A stretch of 64,000 bases of DNA, from positions 930,001-994,000 of the forward strand of contig CM038910.1 of the NCBI GenBank assembly GCA_021904315.1, written 5' to 3'. The notes under the pieces are model-generated. The model ran no database searches. It was given only the letters and a program-made list of their open reading frames with translations, and had not been told where the DNA came from. Of this stretch, positions 22,198-33,332 are shown piece by piece (position 1 is the first letter of the stretch; the number at the start of each line of letters is the position of its first letter). Source of the DNA: Sphagnum magellanicum. Lineage: Eukaryota > Streptophyta > Sphagnopsida > Sphagnales > Sphagnaceae. The translations under genes were made by a program, and so were the position numbers.

Positions 22198-25100
22198 CAG
22201 TTTGTACTAGTATTAAGCAGTCTTCTAGACATTATTAATCCTGGAGGTATTTTTGCTTTGGAGAATCATCAAAGGGGATGTTTAGTGGGAAGTGTTGCTA
22301 TACATTCCCTTAGAAATCTGTGATGACTTGCTTGAGTTGCTTGTCCTCAACAGTACACCTCAAGGTTGTCCTATCCCTGAAGTGCTCTCAATTTTGCCAC
22401 TGCTATCAGGACAAACTCAAAAGTAGCCCAGGTCTGATGTAGGTTCTTTTTGTCAATTTTTGCTCCCCAAACAAGAGAGCAACTGACTGTCTGATCTATG
22501 ATCTCTGGCAATCAATAATATATTGATTCTCTGTCATCAGGATCATTAATTTCATTATCCATCGTCACAGGAAACTGAAGATCTTTTAGCAGACTCTTGG
22601 AGGGTTCAATTACTCTCCCTTCCTCCAGATGACCATCCAATCAATCAATATATGCTGGGATTGTCCAGCATACATCTGTTTCTCAAGGAAGGTTTTTGTT
22701 CTCAAGGAAACACAAAATATATTCTTTTTTCTGAAACATCTTTGGTAGGTACCTCTTGCACCTTCAAATCTAGAAGAATATGTTACAAAGCATTTTGTAC
22801 TCAATTTTGTTGAATGTTTATGCAGATAATTTCTTTTACTTTGATATGTGTGATCTCTAATGTATATGGGATATTGTGTGTAAGTTGATATGTACTTGTC
22901 ATTTCTGTTTGAGCATTACAGTCAGAATATTTAATTGTTGAGAAAGAAATGGGGGGTTGGCTTGGCAGCAGTGATTGATCCCTCAAATAGTTTTAGATTT
23001 TTTGGAAACTTGTCTTCACTCAAATCCTTTGCAACAAAAAACAACATGAGTAATGAGCTAGAGACAGGATGACAGGACACAGCAACCTGTCATGGTAGTA
23101 TGAGGAGGACATTGCAAATTTCAAAGGTTGATGAAATTGCATACAGAAATGTTATTTATTATGGTTTGTGTAACCCTGGGTAAAATCAGAGAAGCATGTG
23201 TTAAAAGCTCCAAATGCTTGTGAAAAGCTCCTTGCATGGGCCACATGCAAAAGACTCACGGAACATTTAAGTACCACTTCACAAAGGCAACTCTCAAAAA
23301 CAATGCAAGGCATCAAAATCTTGAACAATCAAAGACCTGGAACATTTAAGTAACCAATTCACAAAGGCAACTCTTACAAACAATGCATCAAAATCTTGAA
23401 CAATCAAAGACTTAAAATTTAAGTACCACTTCACAAAGGCAACTCTTAAAAGCAATAAAAGGCATCAGAATCTTGAACAATCTTATTATTGGCAACAAAT
23501 TTTTTCTTCACACCTAGACACAAGCTTATATGAGGCTGTTACTCTATATCCCATGGATTGTGCCCCTCACATTAACCGGGCCGAAAATGGGGACAAACAG
23601 TTTTGGAAATAAAAATTTCATGCAGCCAATGAGAAGGCTCAGCATGCACCTCATGAGGAGTCAAGTTTTTTTCTTTTGGGGGGGAGGTGGATTGTTTTTC
23701 CCCTTGTTCTCAATGTGTTCCCCATGGGATTACCCAAGTTCCCAAGTTGTTCCCCAAGACTTCCAAATAGCACCTTGGATTTATCCCATACAGTTTGCCC
23801 AAAGTTCAACTCTCATGTGTATAAACTGAAAGAGTAGAATGTTTGCTCCTGTTTTATGGAGGCCGAGTTCAAATAAGCGATTTCATTTGGGGAGTGCCCA
23901 ATGTTTCCAAAACAATTGGTGATGAGCAAATCAATGTGTCCCCTTCCAAAAAAGAAATGAAAGTGTGAGAACTTTCATTTCCCAAAAAAGAACAGGTTAA
24001 TTAGTCCATTACTTCACTTACACCAAGCCTTGCATACAAATCCTTCCTACAATAGGGTAAACACCCATCATCAAACACCCACGAGTGAGCAAAACACTTA
24101 GACAATTCAGAACTTGGCTTGTTAGTAAACATTGCACAAATTGGTAACCGTTTACAACTTGTGGTTGGTGCTTTTAAACCTTCCATTCAAGATGGGGTTT
24201 TTTGTGTTCATCAAGGTTTCAAAACCATCATAAGCCAAAACATTTCACCTGTTCATTTGCCTCTTTGTGTTTGACAATGGGTAATCACTCCTCACAAATC
24301 AATATTTTTTAATGTTGAGCATTTGAACCACCTATTTTTCACATGATGGGAGAGTGAACACCCCCTCCATGAGAGCTCAAGTGTTTGCTGTTTGCCTGTC
24401 TACCCTAACAAAAATTTTAAAAACCCAAAAATTGTAGTTTAGAACGCAATCAGGCCTTTGATTAGGGTGTAAACTTCTAAAACTTTACAAGTCAATTTTG
24501 GTTTTCAATATTGAACATATCTCTTGAAAAAAATTAAGAGGTTGGCCTTTGGTTTTGTGAATCGTTGCACTAATTCTGATTATGTATAAAATTGTAATAG
24601 GCTTGGCAAATGACATTCCCATCGGACTTTGGTACACGTTTATTTGTAGATGTAGATTGGGCCTTTATTTAAGCAAGTAAATGCTCTAATTCTGACTAGT
24701 TTCGCATGCAATATTATTCTTAACAATGCTTTGATATCTAATGACATTTTCACATTTTGTGCTAATACTAGGAGCCTTTTCAGGTTCAGCAGTAAAATAA
24801 TTTTTTTTAAATGTCAAAATTCTTGAAATGATCTATTTGAAATCTCAAAATTTAAAGAAATTACAAAGGAGGGAAAAATTTTAAATTGGTGGAAACCTAG
24901 GAGGAGCTTCTTGCTTCAGGCCAGTCCACCATTGTGAAGAAGGTACCCAATAATTGACAACATTTCAATATCCCATTGGTGGAACATTATGTTTCCCCAT
25001 TTTTGCAAAAAAAGAAAAAAAGCAGCACAAACTATTATAAAAGGTCTTTTTCTTTGAGGGAGTTCAAAGCAACTTTCTTAATTATGGTTTGTGAATTGGA

Positions 25101-25338
25101 GCTCAAGTATGACGCTAATTACATTGAAACATTTGTATTCAAACAATTGGCCTGTTATGTGCACTGACGCACTCCCAACTCATTAAAGGACTCAAATGTG
25201 AGCCCAGGTTTAAAGTCTAGAAAATTTACCAAAGAAGTTGTCTATATTTATTGCTGAAATCTCATAAATTATATATTTTTACAGGATTTTGAAAAGTAAA
25301 ATAATTATTGGGCAATGAAGTGCTGAACTTGAAAAGGT
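22198..25338. other. Spacer between IRX14-like gene and P450
   Basis: The first part is probably 3' UTR and flank of the IRX14-like gene. A three-copy tandem repeat lies at 23,262-23,487. No further gene, RNA or element ends were recognised; the short ORFs here have no domain content. Confidence 0.5.
23262..23487. repeat. About 75-bp tandem repeat, three copies
   Basis: Three diverged units share ATTTAAGTACCACTTCACAA, then AGGCAACTCT, CAATGC and ATCTTGAACAATC. The ATTTAA anchor occurs at 23,265, 23,344 and 23,417, giving spacings of 79 and 73. They are non-coding. Confidence 0.85.
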
Positions 25339-25470
25339 ACTACTGGAGTTAACTAGCTACCATTATACAAAGACTTGGGCAACTGAGGCTTGCAAACAAG
25401 CTGCACAGGATTTTGATGAGGCATAGTAGCTCCAAACTTTTCAGTCATGTCCAAGGTGGCTGGGTCTTAG
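25339..25470 (-). pseudogene. Tail fragment of a second P450 gene
   Basis: This 132-bp stretch is a diverged copy of 25,473-25,608, the last codons of the adjoining P450. On the minus strand it is open and ends with its own TAG: LDMTEKFGATMPHQN, then VQLVCKPQLPKSLYNGS. The functional gene has LDMTEKFGSTMPRQN and a slightly different end. Most differences are conservative, suggesting divergence under coding constraint. It is best read as the 3' end left from a tandem P450 paralogue removed by unequal crossing-over. Confidence 0.8.
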
Positions 25471-25486
25471 ATACTACTGGAGTTAA

Positions 25487-27628
25487 CTAGCTACCCTCAT
25501 ACAAAGACTTGGGCAACCGAGGCTTGCAAACAACCTCCAAAGCATTTTGACGAGGCATAGTAGATCCAAACTTTTCAGTCATGTCCAAGGTGGTGGTTGG
25601 GTCTTGGCCATTAGGCAAAGCAAAATCAAAACTTTGCATGAGGCGAGCTAAACCAATTTGCACAAATAAAAGGCCTAACATCAACCCCGGGCATTGCCTC
25701 CTACCTGTTCCGAAAGGTATGAATTGGAAATGGCTTCCTAATGGATTGATTTCCGGGTTTTTGATGAATCTTTCTGGGTCAAACTCCACAGGCCTTTCCC
25801 ACCACTTTGGGTCTCTTTGGATGGCATAGATGTTGACAGACAATCGCGTACCCGCAACAAAGTCAAAACCTCCTACTGTAGTGTCTTCAAGTGCCACATG
25901 TGGAATACTTAGAGGGACTGGTGGATGTAGGCGAAGGACCTCTTTCAGCACAGCATTTAGATATGGAAGGTTAGGAATGTCACTCTCGGTCACAATCCTG
26001 TCCTTCCCAACAACTTCATCGAGTTCTGCTTGTAATTTCTTCGCACAATGCGGATGGCGTAAAAGCTCTGCAATTGCCCATTCAACCGTGTTTGCTGCTG
26101 TATCTGTCCCAGCAAGAAGCATATCCTACAATCAAAATAACACAACCAACAAAATTATATATCTTTCATTAACTAATTCCAAATTCATTTACAAAGAAAA
26201 TGAAAGAACTTGAATCACGAGTCTCAAAATTCCAACTGTTTTAGCTGTCAAAGTTTGATCTAATGTGATTCAACAAGAGGTAGGGTGGACAAGGTTTTTG
26301 TTGTTCACCAGGATCACAGCTTTGATACTGTTGTCAGAAAGATGGCCGGTTCCATCTTCTGCAGGTTGGGCCATTAATACATCAACAAAGTCCTCATAAT
26401 GCACATCATCATTTTTCACCACGTTGATGATCTTTCCGTTCTTTTTCAGTTCTAGAAACTCTTGAAGCACAACATCAGCCCTTGCCTTCACCTTCATCAT
26501 GCGGCTTTTAAGACCTGATATGATGACCCACTGCAACCATGGGACAAAATCACCAATACTCCTTATTGTAGCCAAGTTGGGAAGATCGAAAGTCAGTTCC
26601 TTGAACTTGTAAGCCTCCTGTTGTGCTGATGCGTCAACCCCATAAAATCTGCAATATTCACACATTTATTTTGGCCTATTTGAACAAAAAAGGGTTTCAA
26701 ATAATTCAAAGATTTTTTAAAATGAAGATTTCAAGATTAAGAAAGTCAAATTAACTAAGTAATGTATTATATACCTAAACAAAGGCTACCCTTAAAAAGG
26801 GACAACGTTATATACTTCAATTAAAAAGGTGGTGTTTATAATCATGAAAACTACATAACACACATCCAACGAAGAAACTCATGGTCAAGTTGATCTGATG
26901 AATGAAGGAAATTTTAAGTTAAAGAGCAATTTATACAAAATATACATAAACTGTGGTTACCTTTTGTTCAACAACATGCGAGTGATATTGTTCATGGCAA
27001 CATGGCCAAGCTTCATAGCTAGATTCACAATCTTTCCTTGTTCAACATCATCCATGATGGATTTGATCATTTGGTTGAATTCATCAGTTCGTGGAGGACG
27101 AAATGATTCCAAACGTTTGGTGGTGAAAAGCTCCATAGTGCAAATCTTGCGCAAATGGAGCCAATAAGGTCCATATGGTGCACCCACAATGTCCAAATGG
27201 CTATAGGTGAACATATCCATACCTGTACTGCTTTCTCTTCCAGCCCAAACTTTATCTTGGAGCTTGACAAATTCTCGTGCAGCTTCAGCACTAGAAGCAA
27301 CAACAAGACCCTGGGAGCCCAATCTAAGGTACATAGTGGGACCATACTTCTTTGCCTCCTGCCAAAGAAAAGTATGTGCATCATTGCCCAATTGATGGAT
27401 ATTACCAATGATGGGCAATGACCTAGGCCCTTGAGGCAACCTCAATTTCTTCCTTTGCGTCACGAACAACACCACAAACATTAACCCAGCGACAATGCCC
27501 ACAAGTGCTATTACAACAATATCACCATGCTTTCCAAATGCCCATTCCAATGTGCTTAGATTTGTTGCACTGATCCTACCAACAGAAGATTGCCCGAACT
27601 TCCCACCCACAATATCCATCTTCCACAA
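25487..27628 (-). CDS. Cytochrome P450, CYP71 clan
   Basis: This is a membrane-anchored (ER) haem monooxygenase of plant specialised or phenolic metabolism; the substrate cannot be read from sequence. Exons on the minus strand are 27,628-26,961, 26,648-26,309 and 26,125-25,487, with GT-AG introns and consistent phases, giving about 548 aa. An N-terminal hydrophobic anchor (IVVIALVGIVAGLMFVVLFV) precedes the Pro hinge LPQGPRSLPIIGN. Then come the I-helix motif AGTDTAANTVEWA, ExxR in LKEVLRLHPP, the FDPERF motif, and the haem-binding loop FIPFGTGRRQCPG with its Cys ligand. All key residues are present. The I-helix resembles CYP75/CYP98-type A-type P450s, but two introns and the divergence prevent a family call. 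A second ATG lies three codons after the first. A candidate TATA box lies about 170 bases upstream. Confidence 0.9.
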
Positions 27629-27796
27629 GCTTTGTGCAATTCTGCAAAATTCAATCTCCTACATGATCTATCGCCATGAAGCAATATGTCAAAGGAATTT
27701 CCTACAAGGGGTTGATCATTTCTCACTAGTAGGAATCAAACGTTACTCCTACCTTGGACATTGGTAGGCTTGTAAATCCTACATCTCAAACTTATA

Positions 27797-27803
27797 ATTT
27801 ATA
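27797..27803 (-). promoter_or_regulatory. Candidate TATA box of the P450 gene
   Basis: The minus strand reads CTATAAATTATAAG, with TATAAAT at 27,803-27,797, about 170 bases before the P450 start codon. This spacing is reasonable for a plant gene with a short leader. There is no other support. Confidence 0.4.
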
Positions 27804-27829
27804 GCCCATGTTCTTCTATCGGGCCCAAG

Positions 27830-30800
27830 GTTCATTGGTCTGCTTCATCTTCTCTTGCACGCAAGGACGTCATGCTTTTGCATTTTGCCTTAATCCTATA
27901 CGTCATCAGAGAAAGACAAAAAGGGCGACGCAAACCTTTTTCATATTCTTCTGACACTGCCCTGACATAAGACACTGCCCGTTAGGGGGATAATTAGCAT
28001 CTTCTACTACAGTTCTAGGAAGAACATTTTGATGCTTGTCACTACCTTGCCCTAAGGTCAGTTCCGTCATTATATAATCCTCAAAATAGTGAAATGGAAA
28101 TTTGTGAAAAATATGACATTGACATGTTGAAAATTATCACAATTATCATACATAGGCTACACTCTGAATAAATAATTTCACTACTCATATCACATAATAT
28201 TATAGTAGATGATAGAAAAATATATAAGTTCAAAATTTGAAAACGAATTCATTTTTAGAAGAAAAATGATTATATCATTATCCAAAACTGAATTTTTTTT
28301 TCACTTTCCTAGGATTGTACTAGCAATAAATTTGTGACCACCTATAATCAATTACATACCCAGACTCACCAAATATTAATGATAATATTATTTTTTTTAA
28401 TCATATACTTGAGACATGTTCCAAAAAAGTAAGAACTGCGTACTTAATGGCCACCCGAGCCCCAATTTATTATTTTTTAAAAAAAATTGCTGTTATTATT
28501 CAAAACTTTAGACTTTTTTCTCAAACTAACAACATGTTTAACACCCAGACAAATTAAATTAAAAAAAAATTCAGAACTGAAATCTGAAATAACGAGGTTT
28601 TCGGGTAATATCCAGTTCTGGGTTTGGTTCCAGTCAAAGGGCGGTTGACAATTCCATTTCTAGTTTTTGCTGGGTCTCACTTATTTATTTCAAGACATGA
28701 TGTTAAAGAAGGCGTGTAAAAATAGGTGGAGGGTTGAGGAAGGGCTTAGGGTCTCTTCGAAACAAGTTTAAGTGTTAGACTTGTAATTGGGCTGCCAAAT
28801 GGAATTGGGGGGACTTTTGACGATGAAGTCTTGAACCATTTGGGAAGTTTGCATCTAGGTTTAGTCCTTCCCACCTAAAGCAAAAGGAAAAAACTTGTGT
28901 CAAAAAGTTAGTTTAAAATTAGGGCCTTGGATTGGGGTAGTCACTAACACATGTGGTTTAGTTAGTGTGAAGGTGAGGTGGAATCATTTAAAAAGGTTGA
29001 GGAGTGCGGGGACACACTCAAGGGCATCCAAGGGCAAAAGGGGGAAAGGTTTTACAAGTTTAAATTAAGATAGTTGTTTATTATTTTGGACGTAAGTTTT
29101 ATAAATGTATCATAAATTAAATAAATTAGATCCATAAATTTTTGAATATTCATTTGAAAATGTAATTACAAATGTTATTTCACATATAAGTTTATATAAA
29201 ATTTATCATTTGTATTTGTATATGGTGTTTAAATGTGGTGTGCAATGATCATTGAACCCTCATCCTTTCATTCCTACGTCGAAGTGCATGTGCATGGTTC
29301 ATTACTTGTCTAGTCTTCCCCATGTTCCATTTATCTTTGGTTGTGTTTTCCATCCCTTTTGATTTGGGCTTGAATTCCCCCATCTCAACCTTTTTCATCA
29401 TGTGTGAGTTCAACCCATTGATCAAATGGGAATCACTTTCTAATATGCACCCATGGTAATAAACAAATTGGTACACATGATGTAATGGATGATGCCTTTG
29501 CATTCATTGTCCTTGAAATCATCTTCCATGTGGGATTCACAAATTTACATGCACTCCCATTTTTCACATTTTAATTTGTGTGTTGAAACATTGATATTAT
29601 CCTTTGTTAATAAGACGAATTTGCATTGTAACAAACATATTCGTTGTTATCTCACATTCGTTGATTTCCACCTTGAACATGTTGATCTCACACTCATTAG
29701 GTTTTACCTTGAGCAAAATCATTACCAATCTCACATTCATTAGCTTTTATTTTGAATGTCTTTCTTATGGGATTTTGCTAGTACCACTTTATCAACACTT
29801 CAATCCTTGTACACAACTTTAAAAAAATTTACAACAATTGTTGGTGGCCACAAAGATGGGTTGGTGTGACCTAGCACCCACCAATGCATAAGTCCCATTT
29901 GGCCCATCTTGGGTTTTTTTTGTGAGATGAAACCCCATGTTCACCTATTCACCATTTGAGTAATATCCTATCAATTCACTTGTTCATAGAAAAATAGGGT
30001 AACATTATCCCCTTTCAAAATTAGATTTTGTCTTCAAAATACAAAATATTAAGTTCTACCTTACTCTTAATTGGTACAATCAACTCAATGGTAATTATCA
30101 CTTGAAGACTCTAGTTTCTTTTAATGGTTCTAATTAAAAAGGTGTTTTAGACCAAATTGTTACTAGTATGGTAAAAAATTTAGATGCATGAAAAGTAGAA
30201 GAAGTCATGGTAACCTTTTGTCCTACACCTATTTAAGGTGGTGTGAGTGGTAGAATACTAAGAATAAATGGTTCAACACTACTACTAAAGGGCTTATTCA
30301 TGGTCGAGGTTCCAAAAAAAGGAAACATGACTACATGACTTTTATGGGGCTATTTTTTGCAAATAACATTCATTTGAAACAAATTTAAGTGAAAAAAATT
30401 GAATAGTCAAATTTAAAATAATTCATGTGGTGGTGATGAGTTTTCACATTCATATATAATTGTGCATGAATCTTTTTGTTTATAGCTAGAAACACAAAAA
30501 TTCCCAAAAATGAATTTCAATGGACAACCAAACATTTTTTTGGCAAGATTATTTTCTACACATGTGACCTACACTTCAAGCTAGAAATTTTGAACCTATT
30601 GAACATAAGTTTTTTGTCAAATGGTTTTAAAAAATGAGTCCTTTTCCTTGTAGCCCTTTCCTTCAAAATTTCAAGAGTTTGAAATCTTTGTATAGTTTGG
30701 TTTTTCATCAAGTTCATCTAATGAACATGTACTTTCATAGAAGGGGGCATGTTTTTGTTGTAAATTCTTTTTGAAATCAATTGTATGACTTTATGCATTC

Positions 30801-31230
30801 CCTTTGATTCTGTTTTAAAAAAGTGCAGTTTAAACATTTGATATAGTTAGTTTACAAGATTCAAATTGACATTTATATAATATCCAAATTATTTTAAAAT
30901 ATTTTTATTAATTTAACAAGACATCATTTCATCTATTGGCATACAACAATCCACTACAACTATAATAATCTAAAATAAACAAAAATCCAAAGTTGTCTTT
31001 TGTAGTCTTTTAAATACAAGTCAATCCTTTTTGGTACCCCAATCATGAATACACCCACTAATCATTAGTGTTGGAATGACAACATGTTTAACAATATTAA
31101 TAATAGTAGGTATGATTGATGGTGTAAGTGCCAAGTTTGATCCTCTTTGAATGGAACTAAATAGTTTGGTTGTTGTTGACAATTATTCATCTTATCATTT
31201 AGTGGTCTTGGATAGCATGGTTTCAATGGA
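27830..31230. other. AT-rich gene-poor spacer
   Basis: No coding region is supported. Around 29,640-29,760, the phrases CTCACATTCGTTGAT, CTCACACTCATTAGG and CTCACATTCATTAGC recur about 50 bases apart, forming a short degenerate repeat. The rest is AT-rich with homopolymer runs. Confidence 0.5.
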
Positions 31231-31235
31231 TGAAA

Positions 31236-32110
31236 TCAAAATTGGGTTTGAAATCCTAGTTGTTTGTGCATTGATCTATGGATCAACAAGTACATGAAGT
31301 AAATGTGCATATTTGAAATTTGGAGATGCCACTTGGTAGGCCTACAATTCAAGTTGGTAAGCCTATCCATTAGCATGGGCAATCTCCATACTCTCTTATA
31401 TTTGCTCATTAGTAAACCCTTGCATAGTTTGCCACCACACCTTCCATTTGGGGTTTTGATCTCCCAAGTCTTAATGAGTAAAGTGTTGTCCGATAACAAC
31501 TCTTCAAATCAAATTTCCTTAACATATTATCCATCCGAACATGTAGATGTTGCATTCATTTGTTCAATTGAACCTTCATAACTTCAAGTTGCCTTTCAAG
31601 TCTTGGATATGGGTTTGCAATTGTTGAGTTTGTGTTTTTAATTTAGTATTGGCATTTGTAACATGTTCCTTCTATTATTGACAAGTTTGCTCCAGAACAT
31701 TTAAATGTTTATTTCTTGTTCATAGTTGGATTACTCCATTTTCTTGTAATCTTTTGTTAATTGGTCATGTTTGGTTTGTAAGGTCTTCATATTGTTCCAA
31801 TTCTTTTAATTAAATTGGTTCAAATCATTGTACTCATGTTGCAAAAAAATTGTTGTTCTTGCAACTTGTTTATCTTGGGTAACTTGCACAAACAAACCAT
31901 GATTTTTTGCTTGCAACTTTGCTAATTGCCCCCTTGTCCATAACTAGTCATTTGTCCTTATTCTTCAAGGTTTGTTGGGCAATAGACAACTCTGGACTAT
32001 GAGTTTGCAGTTGATTGTTGGTTTCTTGTAAAAAAAATTAAATGTGATCACTTTTGACATTTAGGTTAGCTAGATGTTTTAGAACTTATGGCCCTGTTTG
32101 AACATGAAGA
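31236..32110 (-). pseudogene. Decayed coiled-coil ORF, possibly retroelement-derived
   Basis: On the minus strand several frames join into Gln/Leu/Lys-rich, coiled-coil-like protein. Pieces include LKTQTQQLQTHIQDLKG, VQLNK then MQHLHVRMDNMLRKFD, and a later stretch with WWQTMQGFTNEQI, ESMEIAHANG, AYQLEL and AYQVASPNF. The gaps are TAA or TAG where Gln (CAA/CAG) would fit, plus frameshifts. The composition recalls gag-like or structural proteins of plant retroelements, but I recognise no specific family. No LTRs or other element ends were found. Confidence 0.3.
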
Positions 32111-32920
32111 ACGATTTGCTCAAAGAAAATATTGATCTACCTAAAATACTCTAAATGAATACTAGGTGTTAGGATTTTAATAACAACATGAATTTGAGGT
32201 TGTCTATAATTGAAGGTTTTTCTACAAAGATTATGGGTGATACATGTCTTGTAATGGGTTCCTTAAATTTTGTGAAATGAATAGGAAGCTTAAGAATAGG
32301 TAAATGTACCAATTGGATGTCAATTACATGTTCCTCTTACACGTCCATTTCTTCTTCACCAACAAGTTAAGTCTTTTTTGATTCTATGGGTTAACATTAG
32401 GTCACTATTGCAAAAACTTGCTATCAAAGTAAATGTCCACCAAGTCTTTAGCCCCTTTCAGTGTGAATTGGTTTCACATTTTATTATGGATAAATGAGTA
32501 CGAATTCCAATTTTGTTTACATGATGACACAAAACACATTTGCATCAAGATGTGGTGCACAATCATAAGAACAAATTTTATCCTAGTCCAATACCCAAAT
32601 TCAATAGGTTTTTTGTGAAATGGGATAAAATTGATTAATATGCAACTTGTGGTTTTTTATATTAAAAAGGATTGGTTGATTAAACATTATTAGTGAAATA
32701 TTTTTTAGTTGTTTTGGATAGTCACATGTTGCACTAGATAATTTTTAATTTTAATATTATGACATGGATATATGAGGTTTCAAGTTAATATGGCATGGAA
32801 TAAAGTGCCACACCATCATACAACTTTTTTTTAAAAAAAATCATAGTAGTGACATACGAAATACGCGTATTTTTCGAAGGTGCTCAAGAAGAAGTATTTT
32901 CAAGTATTTAAAAATACGCT

Positions 32921-33125
32921 GAGCAAGCTGAGCTGAAGTTGTGCCCAAATATGTGACCATTTTGAGTAGACATCAGCTCAGTAACATACGATGAGCAAAA
33001 CGTTGAGCAAGCTGAGTTAAAGTTGTGCCCAAATATGTGACCATTTTGAGCAGACATCAGCTCAGTAACATACGATGAGCAAAACGCTGAGCAAGCTGAG
33101 CTTAAGTTGTGCCCAAACCCTTCTT
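32921..33125. repeat. 84-bp subterminal tandem repeat of the hAT element
   Basis: About 2.4 units repeat at exactly 84 bases, with the anchor GAGCAAGCTGAG at 32,921, 33,005 and 33,089. Each unit contains GTTGTGCCCAAATATGTGAC and CAGCTCAGTAACATACGATG. Clustered subterminal motifs are typical of hAT elements, where they bind transposase. Confidence 0.85.
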
Positions 33126-33332
33126 AACCAGCTTGAGCATAGGCATACCTTGAATAAAACTACACACTAGTTTTAGGGTTTGGTCCTTGTCGAGCTTGCA
33201 ATTGGTTTCAAAGATGATCGAAAACATTTGACACAATTTTACACCTACTTCCGAAACAGTGAACAAAGACAACGATGATCACGTAAACTCACCTTTTACA
33301 GAAGTGCATCGCATCCCCTTCTTGTTCCCGAT

